A stretch of 64,000 nt of DNA from Shewanella frigidimarina (lineage in GTDB: Bacteria > Pseudomonadota > Gammaproteobacteria > Enterobacterales > Shewanellaceae): the NCBI RefSeq assembly GCF_003797125.1, contig NZ_RKKE01000003.1:922636-986635 (forward strand). Reading direction: 5' to 3'. Each line of letters starts with the position of its first letter. The first letter of the stretch is position 1. Positions 36,791 to 45,854 of this stretch are shown piece by piece. A model generated the notes under the pieces. It saw only the letters and a program-made list of their open reading frames with translations, ran no database searches and was not told the origin of the DNA. The position numbers and the translations under genes are program-made.

Positions 36791-37932
36791 GTGCACCTGT
36801 CATTATCATTGGTAGCGGCTTTGGCTCATATCAACTTATCAAGACCATTAGACGCACAGATAAGCACTTACCAATAACCGTTTTTACCCTTGATGAAGGC
36901 CACGATTATAATAAACCAGATTTGAGCCATGTATTTAGTAACAAGCAAAACAGTGCTGATTTAATCCGTCTGAGTGCACAAGAATTTGCCAGCGAGAATA
37001 ATATTACTCTGCATGCTTTTACCAAGGTTGATTGTATTGATAGCGTTCAACAACAAGTGTTTGTTAATGGCGTTGCTTATCCATATGCAAAACTGGTGTT
37101 AGCGACGGGAGCAAAAACCTTTGTACCCCCTATGCTTGGCAATGCTACTGACAGTGTTATTACCTTAAACAGTTTACGTGAGTTTGATAGCGCGCAGTTG
37201 CAACTACAAAATGCACAGACGGTTCTAGTGATTGGTGCAGGCATTATCGGCACTGAAATAGCGATGGATCTTAACCATAGTGGTAAAAAAGTCGTGGTAG
37301 TTGACCCAAGCCACGGCGTGATGGCGAGTATGTTGCCAGAGTTAGTCGCCAGTGCTTTACAAAAGAAAATGGTTAATATGGGCGTGGTGTTTGAGTTTGG
37401 CCGTACGATTAGTTCGCTAAATAAAACTGAATTAGGTATTTGTGCCACACTCAGCTCTGACCAAACATATACCGTGGATTGTGTTATTTCAGCCGCAGGC
37501 TTAAAGGCTAATGTTGGCTTAGCACGTCAATCTGGCTGTAAAGTGAATAACGGTTTAGTGGTTAATAATCAGCTGCAAACCTCAGTGAATAACATTTACG
37601 CCTTAGGCGATTGCGCCGAAATAAACGGCAAGGTGATGTCCTACTTACAGCCAATTTTGTTAAGTGCCAATGCATTAGCAAAAACCTTACTCGGCCAACC
37701 AACAGATTTGAAGTTACCGGCGATGTTAGTCAAAGTTAAAACGCCGCACATGCCTATCCAATTAGGCGGTAGCACCGTAACCGATGTCGCCTCTTGGCAG
37801 GTGGATATTGATGCTCTGGGTTGTTCAGTAAAAGCCTACAACGAGCAAAAACAGATTATCGGTTTTGTAGTAACAGAAGGACACATGAACAATACCTTCC
37901 CGCTACTCAGAGCCTTACCAGCAAGTCTTTAG
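36787..37932 (+). CDS. norW: NADH:flavorubredoxin reductase
   Basis: A 381-aa FAD-dependent reductase passing electrons from NADH to NorV rubredoxin. It has an N-terminal FAD-binding [18 protein letters not shown]-binding [17 protein letters not shown] at about 150, and the second FAD motif [14 protein letters not shown]. The C-terminal small domain resembles NorW. Its ATG overlaps the norV stop by four bases (ATGA), which couples their translation. norR is not in the window, so regulation must come from elsewhere. Confidence 0.94.
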   Translation: MSAPVIIIGSGFGSYQLIKTIRRTDKHLPITVFTLDEGHDYNKPDLSHVFSNKQNSADLIRLSAQEFASENNITLHAFTKVDCIDSVQQQVFVNGVAYPYAKLVLATGAKTFVPPMLGNATDSVITLNSLREFDSAQLQLQNAQTVLVIGAGIIGTEIAMDLNHSGKKVVVVDPSHGVMASMLPELVASALQKKMVNMGVVFEFGRTISSLNKTELGICATLSSDQTYTVDCVISAAGLKANVGLARQSGCKVNNGLVVNNQLQTSVNNIYALGDCAEINGKVMSYLQPILLSANALAKTLLGQPTDLKLPAMLVKVKTPHMPIQLGGSTVTDVASWQVDIDALGCSVKAYNEQKQIIGFVVTEGHMNNTFPLLRALPASL

Positions 37933-37941
37933 TATTTTATC

Positions 37942-37969
37942 GAGTAGGCTTTACTCATAAAGCCTACTC
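37942..37969 (+). terminator. Hairpin at the end of the norVW operon
   Basis: Perfect 12-bp stem GAGTAGGCTTTA/TAAAGCCTACTC with a 4-nt loop, ten bases after norW. No T-run follows, so it may be a weak or factor-assisted terminator. Confidence 0.6.
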
Positions 37970-38079
37970 ATCAATCAACTTAATCTGGATTTGGGATAAG
38001 GGATGAACTTATGCTATTAAAAATCAGCATGTTACCCTCCTCACTTTCAAGCTTGTCATTTGTTATGCTAACAAGGCTA

Positions 38080-38093
38080 ATTGACGCGTCAAT
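38080..38093. promoter_or_regulatory. Perfect 14-bp palindrome upstream of the YeaR-like gene
   Basis: ATTGACGCGTCAAT reads the same on both strands and lies about 100 bp before the YeaR-like ATG. It does not match the NsrR consensus I know. It is a candidate operator only. Confidence 0.35.
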
Positions 38094-38191
38094 AGCTAGC
38101 CTATTGTAAGTCGATTCAACGCAGTTAGCAGGGCAAAGGACTGTTTGAAAGGCGTTTATTATCCCGAGTTCAGGTTATTTAGGAGAACATT

Positions 38192-38527
38192 ATGTCTCAT
38201 CAACGTATCCCAGCAAATTGGACTATTCAGCGGTCTACGCCATTTTTCACTAAAGACAATGTGCCAGATGCATTGCTGAGTCACCACAATACCGCCGATG
38301 GAGTATTTGGGCAGTTATGTGTAATGGAAGGTGTAGTGACATATTTTGGTTTTGCTAACAGCGAAGCAACTGAGCCAGAAGTGAAAGTGGTGATTAATGC
38401 CGGACAGTTTGCAACCAGCCCACCTGAATACTGGCACCGTATTGAATTAAGCCCTGATGCCCAGTTCAATATTAATTTCTGGTCTGAAAAAGATAAAACC
38501 GGCCAAGCGATGTTTAATAAGAAATAA
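38192..38527 (+). CDS. YeaR-like protein (DUF1971)
   Basis: A 111-aa DUF1971 protein, a cupin-like fold related to E. coli YeaR and to the N-terminal part of TehB-like proteins. Matching segments are RSTPFFTKDNVPDALLSHH, MEGVVTYFGFA and NAGQFATSPPEYWHRIELS, with FNINFW at the end. In E. coli, yeaR is induced by nitrate, nitrite and NO. Here the gene follows the norVW operon, which supports a role in NO stress although its biochemistry is unknown. TAGGAG lies about 7 nt before the ATG. Confidence 0.88.
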   Translation: MSHQRIPANWTIQRSTPFFTKDNVPDALLSHHNTADGVFGQLCVMEGVVTYFGFANSEATEPEVKVVINAGQFATSPPEYWHRIELSPDAQFNINFWSEKDKTGQAMFNKK

Positions 38528-38626
38528 CTTATTGAAGGTGTGGCAGATAAAGCTGTTGTAGATAAAACGCTTGTAATGAGATACATATCAAGCTACTGAT
38601 ATAGAAGTTTAATCAACGGCTTAATT

Positions 38627-38662
38627 AACGATAAGATCATAATGTATTATGCTCTTATCGTT
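38627..38662. terminator. Bidirectional terminator between the YeaR-like and phosphatase genes
   Basis: AACGATAAGATCATAAT pairs with ATTATGCTCTTATCGTT with one mismatch. It ends in T's on the plus side. The genes on both sides converge on it. Confidence 0.75.
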
Positions 38663-38854
38663 TTAGTTTGCGTAAAACACACATCAAATTGTTAAAGTTT
38701 ATTTTATTCGAATTGAAAAACGACTGTGAATCAATTTTCATACTGTTGTGCTTTCCAACCGCATCAATCAATTTATCTTGAGCAAACCCATGCAGTCTTT
38801 ATGACTTTTAATACAATTTTAATCAATTAATAGCCATCATCAAAACAATCATCG

Positions 38855-39703
38855 TTAACTTTCGCCTAACCTAAATTGCGCTAACAAAGGATAATGGTCC
38901 GAGCTTTGGGTTGTAATCACCTCGGATGACTCTAAGGTTAGTCCCCGATAATAAAGGTGATCAATAGGATAACCCATCACTGTTGTACGTTTGTCATCTT
39001 CAGGGATGACCGCTATTAAGCCTAATTGATTTGTCATCAGAGTTAACATCGTCAGCCTAGCTTGGCGCCAAGTATTTAAATCACCACCGAAAATAATCGG
39101 TCCTTTATGAGCACTCAACGCTGGCAGTAGCTGCTGTAACTGCACAGCATAACTGTCTAGAGCATACTCAAAGTTAATACTGTGCAGGTTAGCCACCAGC
39201 AGAGTTTCACCATTCGATAAGGGGAAGTAACTTAACAAACTCGACTTGGGAAACTGTATTAGGGGTTCGGCTGTCAAATAACCGCAACTTTCACTCGCCG
39301 CAACCTGAGATAAACTCATTACTCCAAGTGGTATATGGTCCTGGCTAAATGCTTGCACCATTGCCAATTGTTGGTGATTTTGTTGACGCCATAACTGAAA
39401 TTCGTCAGATAACTTCACCTCTTGCAGCAACAATAATTGATTTTTTTCAGCTAACCGACTGAGCAGCGTTTGCCAGCCAGCATTTTGCTGCTTATAGACA
39501 TTCCAGCTCGCGACTGCCAATTGGCCATCAGCATCCAATTTAGCGATAGGTGTAGCAGCAACACATTGAGCAGCAAACGACTCTTGTTCATTATTAATCA
39601 CTTGAGGTTCTGTCGCTAAATGCACAAATTTTGGCGCAACCACAACTGTCGTCATCAACAACATGACGATAACCAGACTTCCCCATCGAGCAAGCCCAAG
39701 CAA
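38855..39703 (-). CDS. Endonuclease/exonuclease/phosphatase-family protein
   Basis: A 282-aa protein with an N-terminal membrane segment (LVIVMLLMTTVVVAPKFV), then a DNase I-like EEP domain: ASWNVYKQQ, LLLLQEVKLS (catalytic Glu), VANLHSINF, FGGDLNTWRQA (catalytic Asp-Asn) and the terminal SSDHYPLLAQF (catalytic His). The substrate could be DNA, phospholipid or phosphoinositide; the anchor suggests activity outside the cytoplasm. The start is uncertain: no ATG is near, and the frame stays open back to a stop about 23 codons upstream of the TTG, so a non-ATG start within the basic KPKRK region is possible. Confidence 0.8.
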   Translation of the reverse strand: MLGLARWGSLVIVMLLMTTVVVAPKFVHLATEPQVINNEQESFAAQCVAATPIAKLDADGQLAVASWNVYKQQNAGWQTLLSRLAEKNQLLLLQEVKLSDEFQLWRQQNHQQLAMVQAFSQDHIPLGVMSLSQVAASESCGYLTAEPLIQFPKSSLLSYFPLSNGETLLVANLHSINFEYALDSYAVQLQQLLPALSAHKGPIIFGGDLNTWRQARLTMLTLMTNQLGLIAVIPEDDKRTTVMGYPIDHLYYRGLTLESSEVITTQSSDHYPLLAQFRLGES

Positions 39704-39829
39704 TTTACGCTTTGGCTGTAAGGTCGATGTTGGCTTTGAGCGAAAAATACCGATGGATAAATACCTCTATTAGTTTTGGGTGTGCTATCTAAAATTGTTG
39801 CTAGAAATTGGTTAACTGTAGCTTTAGCC

Positions 39830-39866
39830 TTAGCTCCTTAGCTCCTTAGCTCCTTAGCTCCTTAGC
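39830..39866 (+). repeat. 8-bp tandem repeat (TTAGCTCC x about 4.6)
   Basis: Four complete TTAGCTCC units and a partial fifth, in the 380-bp gap between the EEP gene and clsA. Such short arrays can change copy number by slippage. No promoter hexamers overlap it clearly. The rest of this gap shows nothing recognisable. Confidence 0.9.
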
Positions 39867-40081
39867 GTTAGTAACTTTTAGTAACTCTAGCTTTACTAAC
39901 ATTTGACTGATTAACGCTTGGTTCGTTCAAGTTAGATGAATTAATTAACATCTGCGTCTTTATAATAAAACAAACTGTTTGATATACCCAGCCGTACAGA
40001 CGGATGACAGTAGACAATACTGATTGAAAACCTGATATGATAAGTGCATGTTTTTCTACATGATTGATACATTGGCGAGCT

Positions 40082-41536
40082 ATGGTTGAGCTTTATAAAA
40101 TATTAACGATAATCAGCGTATTAGCTTATTGGCTGCTCATTGCAGGTATCACCACACGTATTGTCTATAAACGACGATCTATTGGTGTTTCCTTAGCTTG
40201 GATGATGCTTATTTATGTTGTCCCCATCTTAGGGATTTTACTTTATTTTCTCGTTGGCGAGATGAATCTTGGCAAAACCCGCGCCGTGAGATCTAAAGAA
40301 ATGTACGGTCCCTATCGAGAATGGTTTCGGCGGCTGTTTGCCATTCAGCAATATCGCCCTCATAACTTAAGTGATTACGCGACTCCCATTAGCCATTTGT
40401 GTGAAAAACGCCTTGGTATTCCTACGTTAGCCAATAATCAACTGACACTAAAATCGTCTACAGAAACAATATTAACAACCCTGATTGAAGACATACAACA
40501 AGCGCAAACCTCAATTCATTTAGAGTTCTATATTTGGTATCCAGGCGGACTTGCAGACCAAGTTGCCGAAGCACTTATACAGGCAGCTCAACATGATGTG
40601 GCAGTGAGAATATTATTAGACGCTGCAGGAAGTCGAACCTTTTTTAACAGTAAATGGCCAAAACTAATGCGTAAAGCAGGTATACAGCTGGTTTCCGCAC
40701 TGTCTGTTTCTCTTGTGCGTATGCTCTTCCGCCGTTTAGATCTCCGCCTTCATCGAAAAATAGTCGTGATAGACAACCAAATCGGTTATACCGGCTCAAT
40801 GAATCTAGTCGACCCCAAATGTTTTAATCAAAGCGCCGGTGTTGGTGAGTGGATAGATGTTATGGTGAGGATTACTGGCTCCAGTGTGCCAGTGCTTAAC
40901 TGTATTCTCGTGTGGGATTGGGAAACAGAAACAGACCAAAGAATGTTACCCGAACCGCCAAAATGCCTTCCGCAAAAAGAAGAGCCATCTGACATGGTTC
41001 AAGTGATACCTTCAGGACCTGGTATGCCTGAGGATATGATCCAGCAAGTTTTATTGCTCAGTATTTATCAAGCAAAACACAGCATCACCATCACTAGCCC
41101 TTATTTTGTCCCCAGTGAAAACCTACTGTTTGCATTAACTGCAGCGGCATTACGTGGCGTGGAGGTGAATTTAATCATACCCGACAAAAACGACTCAATG
41201 ATGGTGGAATGGGCCAGCAGATCTTTCTTTGGTGAGTTACTGAATGCAGGTGTCAATATACATCGTTTTCGCGGTGGTTTACTGCACACAAAGTCAGTAG
41301 TCATTGACCTGCACCATAGTCTAATCGGCACTGTTAATCTTGATATGCGCAGCCTATGGCTTAACTTTGAAGTGACTCTTTCTGTTGAAAATTTAGAATT
41401 CACTCAATCGCTTAGTGAAGTCCAACATCAATATATGGCTAATTCGATAAAAATGGATGCGCGCCAGTGGCGTAAAAGACCGTTGGTTAAACGATTAGTC
41501 GAGCAGTTTTTTTACTTATTTAGCCCTCTACTTTAA
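40082..41536 (+). CDS. clsA: Cardiolipin synthase A
   Basis: A 484-aa membrane enzyme joining two phosphatidylglycerol molecules to cardiolipin. ATG 40082 is preferred to a TTG at 40064 because it gives the standard ClsA N-terminus with two membrane segments (ILTIISVLAYWLLIAGITTRI and LAWMMLIYVVPILGILLYFLVGE). Two phospholipase D catalytic motifs follow: LHRKIVVIDNQIGYTGSMN and LHTKSVVIDLHHSLIGTVN, each with the HxK(x4)D triad. Full length and intact. Confidence 0.94.
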   Translation: MVELYKILTIISVLAYWLLIAGITTRIVYKRRSIGVSLAWMMLIYVVPILGILLYFLVGEMNLGKTRAVRSKEMYGPYREWFRRLFAIQQYRPHNLSDYATPISHLCEKRLGIPTLANNQLTLKSSTETILTTLIEDIQQAQTSIHLEFYIWYPGGLADQVAEALIQAAQHDVAVRILLDAAGSRTFFNSKWPKLMRKAGIQLVSALSVSLVRMLFRRLDLRLHRKIVVIDNQIGYTGSMNLVDPKCFNQSAGVGEWIDVMVRITGSSVPVLNCILVWDWETETDQRMLPEPPKCLPQKEEPSDMVQVIPSGPGMPEDMIQQVLLLSIYQAKHSITITSPYFVPSENLLFALTAAALRGVEVNLIIPDKNDSMMVEWASRSFFGELLNAGVNIHRFRGGLLHTKSVVIDLHHSLIGTVNLDMRSLWLNFEVTLSVENLEFTQSLSEVQHQYMANSIKMDARQWRKRPLVKRLVEQFFYLFSPLL

Positions 41537-41605
41537 TGGTAAAGTAAAAAGCAATGCGGCTGAGTTAAGCCACTAAGTACCCAGCAAATTCCGGTTGATC
41601 AGCTG

Positions 41606-42271
41606 CTATTTTTCAGTAAATATTATGTCTCCATAATACGTTTCTGCATCTTTACCACTGTTGTCGGTATCGGTCATAATCGCAATCATATCGATGTATT
41701 GATACGCTTTGCGGTTAGCTTTTTGACTGCCTTTATCCCCAAATGTTTCAATCAAATCTTGGTACACATTGCGTTTTTCTTCATACCACAGACCTTGTTG
41801 CGATTGTTGCCCTCGCACAGACATCATTTTAACACTTGAACCAGCAAAAGCGTTGTTCCAAACCAAGCCTTTGTCTTGATTACTCGACCAAACATAGTTT
41901 AATGATTTGGTGTTCCACACCATAAAACCACCATCAATCACTACGTAAACTCGCGCCACAAAGTCATCACCTGTTTTACTTTGCTCATCTAACTGCGACA
42001 ACGTCTGTTCAACTAACCAACTCCAGTTTAGATAAGGCGTTGCAATGAGGTCAATTTGCTTTTCTAGCACCAGTCCTGATGCAGAATGATGACTGAGTGC
42101 TTTTAATGCTAGGCGCCCTTTATAGTCTTCAACGCTGTAAATTGATTCACCAGAGAATACTTTAGAAGCCCAACTCTCAATCCCGTTATCACTCAATAAA
42201 GTCACATTGGTTGCAGCTTGCACGTTCACACAAACAGCTACGCTATAAAGAAATATAATCCATCGCAACAT
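41606..42271 (-). CDS. DUF3047 exported protein
   Basis: A 221-aa protein from ATG 42271, which has AGGAAG 9 nt upstream. The N-terminal LRWIIFLYSVAVCVNVQAA is a signal peptide cleaved after Ala-Ala. The mature domain matches DUF3047 with LNWSWLVEQTLSQ, DDFVARVYVVIDGG, VWNNAFAGSSVKMM and YIDMIAIMTDTDN. The domain is periplasmic and of unknown function. Stand-alone gene. Confidence 0.82.
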   Translation of the reverse strand: MLRWIIFLYSVAVCVNVQAATNVTLLSDNGIESWASKVFSGESIYSVEDYKGRLALKALSHHSASGLVLEKQIDLIATPYLNWSWLVEQTLSQLDEQSKTGDDFVARVYVVIDGGFMVWNTKSLNYVWSSNQDKGLVWNNAFAGSSVKMMSVRGQQSQQGLWYEEKRNVYQDLIETFGDKGSQKANRKAYQYIDMIAIMTDTDNSGKDAETYYGDIIFTEK

Positions 42272-42476
42272 ATGCACTTCCTATCCCCCTACTCACTTAT
42301 ATAACACCGAGTTCACCCGCTAGAATGAGCTAAACTGAGTGATCTATTTTACTCATTAATCATCATGGTAATTAATGCAGCATGACATAGAGCATGTACC
42401 ATCAATAGATAATTTCATTTTAATGTTAAATCACGTAAACTACGCGCTGTTTTTTAAGTCTCTTTTTAGGTAAATC

Positions 42477-44096
42477 ATGATCCGTTTAAACCAAGTAAAA
42501 TTGCCTCTCGACCATAATGAAGATGCGCTGCAACAACTCGTCTTGCAAAGGCTCTCTATCTCAGCGGATCAGCTGGTTGATATACATGTGTTTAAGCGTG
42601 GCTACGATGCCCGTAAAAAGAATTTAATTTCGTTAATTTATACATTAGATGTGACATTAGCCAACGTAGACGAAGCCGCGTTATTGGCATCACTTGCTGA
42701 CGACCATAATATCCGCGTGTCGCCAGATACCGACTATAAATATGTCGCTACTGCACCAGAAGGCTTAACGGAACGTCCATTGGTGATAGGCATGGGACCA
42801 TGCGGCTTATTTGTTGGGCTTATGTTGGCACAAATGGGCTTTAAACCGATTATTTTAGAGCGTGGAAAATCTGTCCACGAACGCGCTAAAGATACCTTCC
42901 GCTTTTGGCGTACCAGTGAGTTAAACACTGAATCAAACGTACAATTTGGTGAAGGTGGCGCTGGTACATTCTCGGATGGAAAGTTATATAGCCAAGTTAA
43001 AGATCCCGGATTTAAAGGCTTAAAAGTCAAACAAGAATTTGTCGCTGCGGGTGCACCAGCTGAAATCATTTATGTTAGTAAACCACACATAGGTACCTTT
43101 AAGTTGGTCACCATGGTGGAAAAAATGCGCCGCGAAATAATCCGTTTAGGCGGTGAAATTCGCTTTGAAACCCGTGTTGATGAAATCAATATTACTGACC
43201 GTCAAGTGACAGGTGTCACTCTGAGAAATGGTGAAGTACTGCATTCTAAACATGTCATTGCTGCGATTGGTCACAGTGCCCGTGATACTTTCCAAATGTT
43301 ACATGATAAAGGCGTGTATATGCAGGCGCAGTCATTTTCGATTGGCTTTCGTATTGAACACAAGCAAGAGATGATTGATAAAGATCGCTTTGGCATTAAC
43401 GCTGGTCACCCAATGTTAGGTGCAGCAGATTATAAGTTAGTCCACCATTGCAAAAGTGGTCGCAGTGTTTACAGCTTTTGTATGTGCCCAGGTGGTGTGG
43501 TTGTGGCGGCAACGTCTGAAGAACATGCGGTAGTGACTAATGGCATGAGCCAATATTCTCGTAGTGAACGTAATGCCAACAGTGCCATAGTGGTTGGCAT
43601 TGATCCAAGTGATTTTGACAACGATCCACTTCAAGGTATTGCGCTACAACGAAAATTGGAACGCCACGCCTATATTATGGGAGGCAGCAATTACGATGCT
43701 CCAGCGCAAATGGTCGGCGACTTTTTAGCTGCAGGCGTTGGGAAACCGTTTGAAAACGTTGAGCCGTCTTATAAACCTAACGTAAAAATGACCGATTTAA
43801 GCGATGCATTACCGCAATTCGCTATCGATGCTATTCGTGAAGCCATTCCTGCATTTGGTAAGAAAATTCGTGGTTTTGACAGTAAAGATGCCATGTTAAC
43901 CGGCGTTGAAACTCGTACCTCTTCACCGGTACAAATTAAACGTGGTGCCGATTTCCAAAGCATTAACACCAAAGGTTTATATCCTGCGGGTGAAGGTGCC
44001 GGTTATGCTGGCGGGATTTTATCGGCGGGTATTGACGGTATCAGTATTGCAGAAGCCGTTGCATTAGACATGATTAAAGAAATGACAAACAGTTAA
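42477..44096 (+). CDS. FAD-dependent oxidoreductase
   Basis: A 539-aa flavoprotein. After a 90-residue ferredoxin-like N-terminal domain comes the Rossmann motif VIGMGPCGLFVGLMLAQMG for FAD, then VQFGEGGAGTFSDGKLYSQ, HVIAAIGHSAR and the closing GLYPAGEGAGYAGGI that contacts FAD. This is a broadly conserved family sometimes annotated as an uncharacterised FAD-dependent dehydrogenase; the substrate is unknown. The protein is intact and soluble. Terminator hairpin follows. Confidence 0.88.
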   Translation: MIRLNQVKLPLDHNEDALQQLVLQRLSISADQLVDIHVFKRGYDARKKNLISLIYTLDVTLANVDEAALLASLADDHNIRVSPDTDYKYVATAPEGLTERPLVIGMGPCGLFVGLMLAQMGFKPIILERGKSVHERAKDTFRFWRTSELNTESNVQFGEGGAGTFSDGKLYSQVKDPGFKGLKVKQEFVAAGAPAEIIYVSKPHIGTFKLVTMVEKMRREIIRLGGEIRFETRVDEINITDRQVTGVTLRNGEVLHSKHVIAAIGHSARDTFQMLHDKGVYMQAQSFSIGFRIEHKQEMIDKDRFGINAGHPMLGAADYKLVHHCKSGRSVYSFCMCPGGVVVAATSEEHAVVTNGMSQYSRSERNANSAIVVGIDPSDFDNDPLQGIALQRKLERHAYIMGGSNYDAPAQMVGDFLAAGVGKPFENVEPSYKPNVKMTDLSDALPQFAIDAIREAIPAFGKKIRGFDSKDAMLTGVETRTSSPVQIKRGADFQSINTKGLYPAGEGAGYAGGILSAGIDGISIAEAVALDMIKEMTNS

Positions 44097-44109
44097 ATCC
44101 ATCTTTAAT

Positions 44110-44141
44110 AAACAGAGCAGTCATATTTGAATGCTCTGTTT
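44110..44141 (+). terminator. Terminator after the FAD oxidoreductase gene
   Basis: AAACAGAGCA pairs with TGCTCTGTTT around a 12-nt loop, 14 nt after the stop codon; T-rich after the stem. Confidence 0.8.
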
Positions 44142-44272
44142 ATTGCTTCATCGCAACAATAACATTAGATTTACTGTCAAATTCAGAGCGATTCATGATG
44201 AGGTTTTCTATTAGATACTCAGAGATGGAAATACAATACTTAATCCCTTTTATTAACACGCCTTACCATTTG

Positions 44273-44677
44273 CTATACAACGTCTCGGTCTGATGGATGG
44301 TTTACCCCATCACTCGTTTGTACATCACCTAAATCAAATGGATTAACACCATCTAAACAAGCTATGTTAAAACCGTATTCAGTCGGGTTTGATCGACGTT
44401 GATGATGAGTATAAATACCACAATGAGAACAGAAATAATGTTTTGCCGTATTGGTGTTAAATTGATAAAGCGTTAACACATCTTGACCTTTTACCACCCT
44501 AATCCCGTCAAGTTTTACAGACCCAACAATCGCGCCTTTTCTACGACAAATTGAACAATCACAACGTCGTGGATTTTCGATACCATTGGGTAAAGTGAGT
44601 TCGAGTTCAACGGCGCCACAATGACATGTTGCTTTGTGCTTTAACTGAATAACGGTATTACCCACTTGCTTGATCAT
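44273..44677 (-). CDS. GFA/CENP-V-type zinc protein
   Basis: A 134-aa protein of the GFA family, related to glutathione-dependent formaldehyde-activating enzyme. Zinc-binding cysteines stand in ATCHCGAVELEL, RRCDCSICRRKG and HYFCSHCGIYTHHQ. Members may add glutathione to small aldehydes, but few are tested. The gene stands alone between convergent and divergent neighbours. Confidence 0.88.
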   Translation of the reverse strand: MIKQVGNTVIQLKHKATCHCGAVELELTLPNGIENPRRCDCSICRRKGAIVGSVKLDGIRVVKGQDVLTLYQFNTNTAKHYFCSHCGIYTHHQRRSNPTEYGFNIACLDGVNPFDLGDVQTSDGVNHPSDRDVV

Positions 44678-44894
44678 GACCAGAGTCCTTTGTGATGTTG
44701 ACGATAAACATTTAGTCGTTCGATATAAGTTTGTCGCTTAAAATGAGAAAACGTTTAAACATAATCAGTTTAGTGAGGCAAATAGCGTTGACCTTGTGGT
44801 GCGTGAAGTGCAAGTTATCAAGCGAATAGCATTACGATTGAATAAAGGGTTCCGGTTCAATTGTCGTACCGAAACCCTAACATATTGCTTAGCA

Positions 44895-45773
44895 CTATTT
44901 TGCCGCTTTCTCTGCAGCCAGTACTGTCGCCATTGGCGGTACAATCGAGACGGGATCTAAACGCATTTGGAACCAGTTTAGGCGCCAATCTAAATGCGGG
45001 CCAGTCACTCGACCAGTGGCACCAATGGCAGCGACCTTATCACCCTGCACAACTTTATCACCAACCTTTAAATACAGTTTACTCAGGTGTAAGAAGGTAG
45101 AGCTAACACCATAACCGTGGTCGATAATCACTGTGCCACCAGAATAAAACATATCTGGCTCAGCTAATGTAATAACACCATCTGCTGGCGCAACCACTAC
45201 CGTGCCTGTTGGACGCGCAACGTCAACACCAAAATGCGGATTACCAGGTACGTCGTTGTAAACCCGCTGGCTGCCATAAACCCCTGAAATTCTGCCAGTA
45301 ACCGGCCAAATAAATGTTTGCATAAATGCCTGTTGTTGACTAAATAAGTCTCTGGCAGCGCGAGTCTGTTTGGCGTCTTTAGCCGCTCTGGCTTGGGCAA
45401 CTGGATCCGGTTTCATTATTTTTTGGCTGATGCCTGTGACCCGATCAATTTTGTATTGTCTTGCGGCTATTGTTAACGGCTTAATTTCTGTTAATCCGTC
45501 TGGATAAATGACTTTAAACACTTGTTCTGGCTTAGCGTCTCTATCAAATCCAATGGCAAACTGACCATTTGGGGTGACCTTTACCGATTGGCCATTAAGT
45601 AATACTTTACTGCCGACCGGCACTGCGCCACGCACTAATGCACCTTGTTCAAACTGGCCTTGAAATGCCACAGCGGCAATCGCACTAGCACTTAAGCCAC
45701 AAAAGCCACAAAAGCTGACCACCAGCATTGCAACTGTAGATATCGATTTTAAAACGGTATTTTTTAATAACAT
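44895..45773 (-). CDS. M23-family metallopeptidase, periplasmic
   Basis: A 292-aa exported protein from ATG 45773, preceded by AAGGAA; an in-frame ATG 45812 would add 13 residues before the signal peptide. The signal peptide is VLKSISTVAMLVVSFCGF to about residue 36. A beta-rich N-terminal domain follows, then the LytM/M23 domain with HFGVDVARPTGTVVVAPADGVI, HGYGVSSTFLHLSKL and the final HLDWRLNW; His and Asp ligands of zinc are present (HFGVD, HLD). It should cut peptidoglycan cross-links or act as a regulator of amidases. It lies 80 bp after the PTPS-like gene on the same strand. Confidence 0.9.
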   Translation of the reverse strand: MLLKNTVLKSISTVAMLVVSFCGFCGLSASAIAAVAFQGQFEQGALVRGAVPVGSKVLLNGQSVKVTPNGQFAIGFDRDAKPEQVFKVIYPDGLTEIKPLTIAARQYKIDRVTGISQKIMKPDPVAQARAAKDAKQTRAARDLFSQQQAFMQTFIWPVTGRISGVYGSQRVYNDVPGNPHFGVDVARPTGTVVVAPADGVITLAEPDMFYSGGTVIIDHGYGVSSTFLHLSKLYLKVGDKVVQGDKVAAIGATGRVTGPHLDWRLNWFQMRLDPVSIVPPMATVLAAEKAAK

Positions 45774-45818
45774 AATCGAAACGCATTCCTTGTTAATAGC
45801 GACAAAAAACATAAAAAA

Positions 45819-45842
45819 AGGGCCACCTTTAGGCAGCCCATT
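45819..45842 (-). terminator. Rho-independent terminator after the PTPS-like gene
   Basis: On the minus strand, GGGCTGCC pairs with GGTGGCCC (two G-U pairs) around TAAA, followed by seven T. It separates the PTPS-like gene from the M23 peptidase gene. Confidence 0.82.
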
Positions 45843-45854
45843 AATAATACTTGA

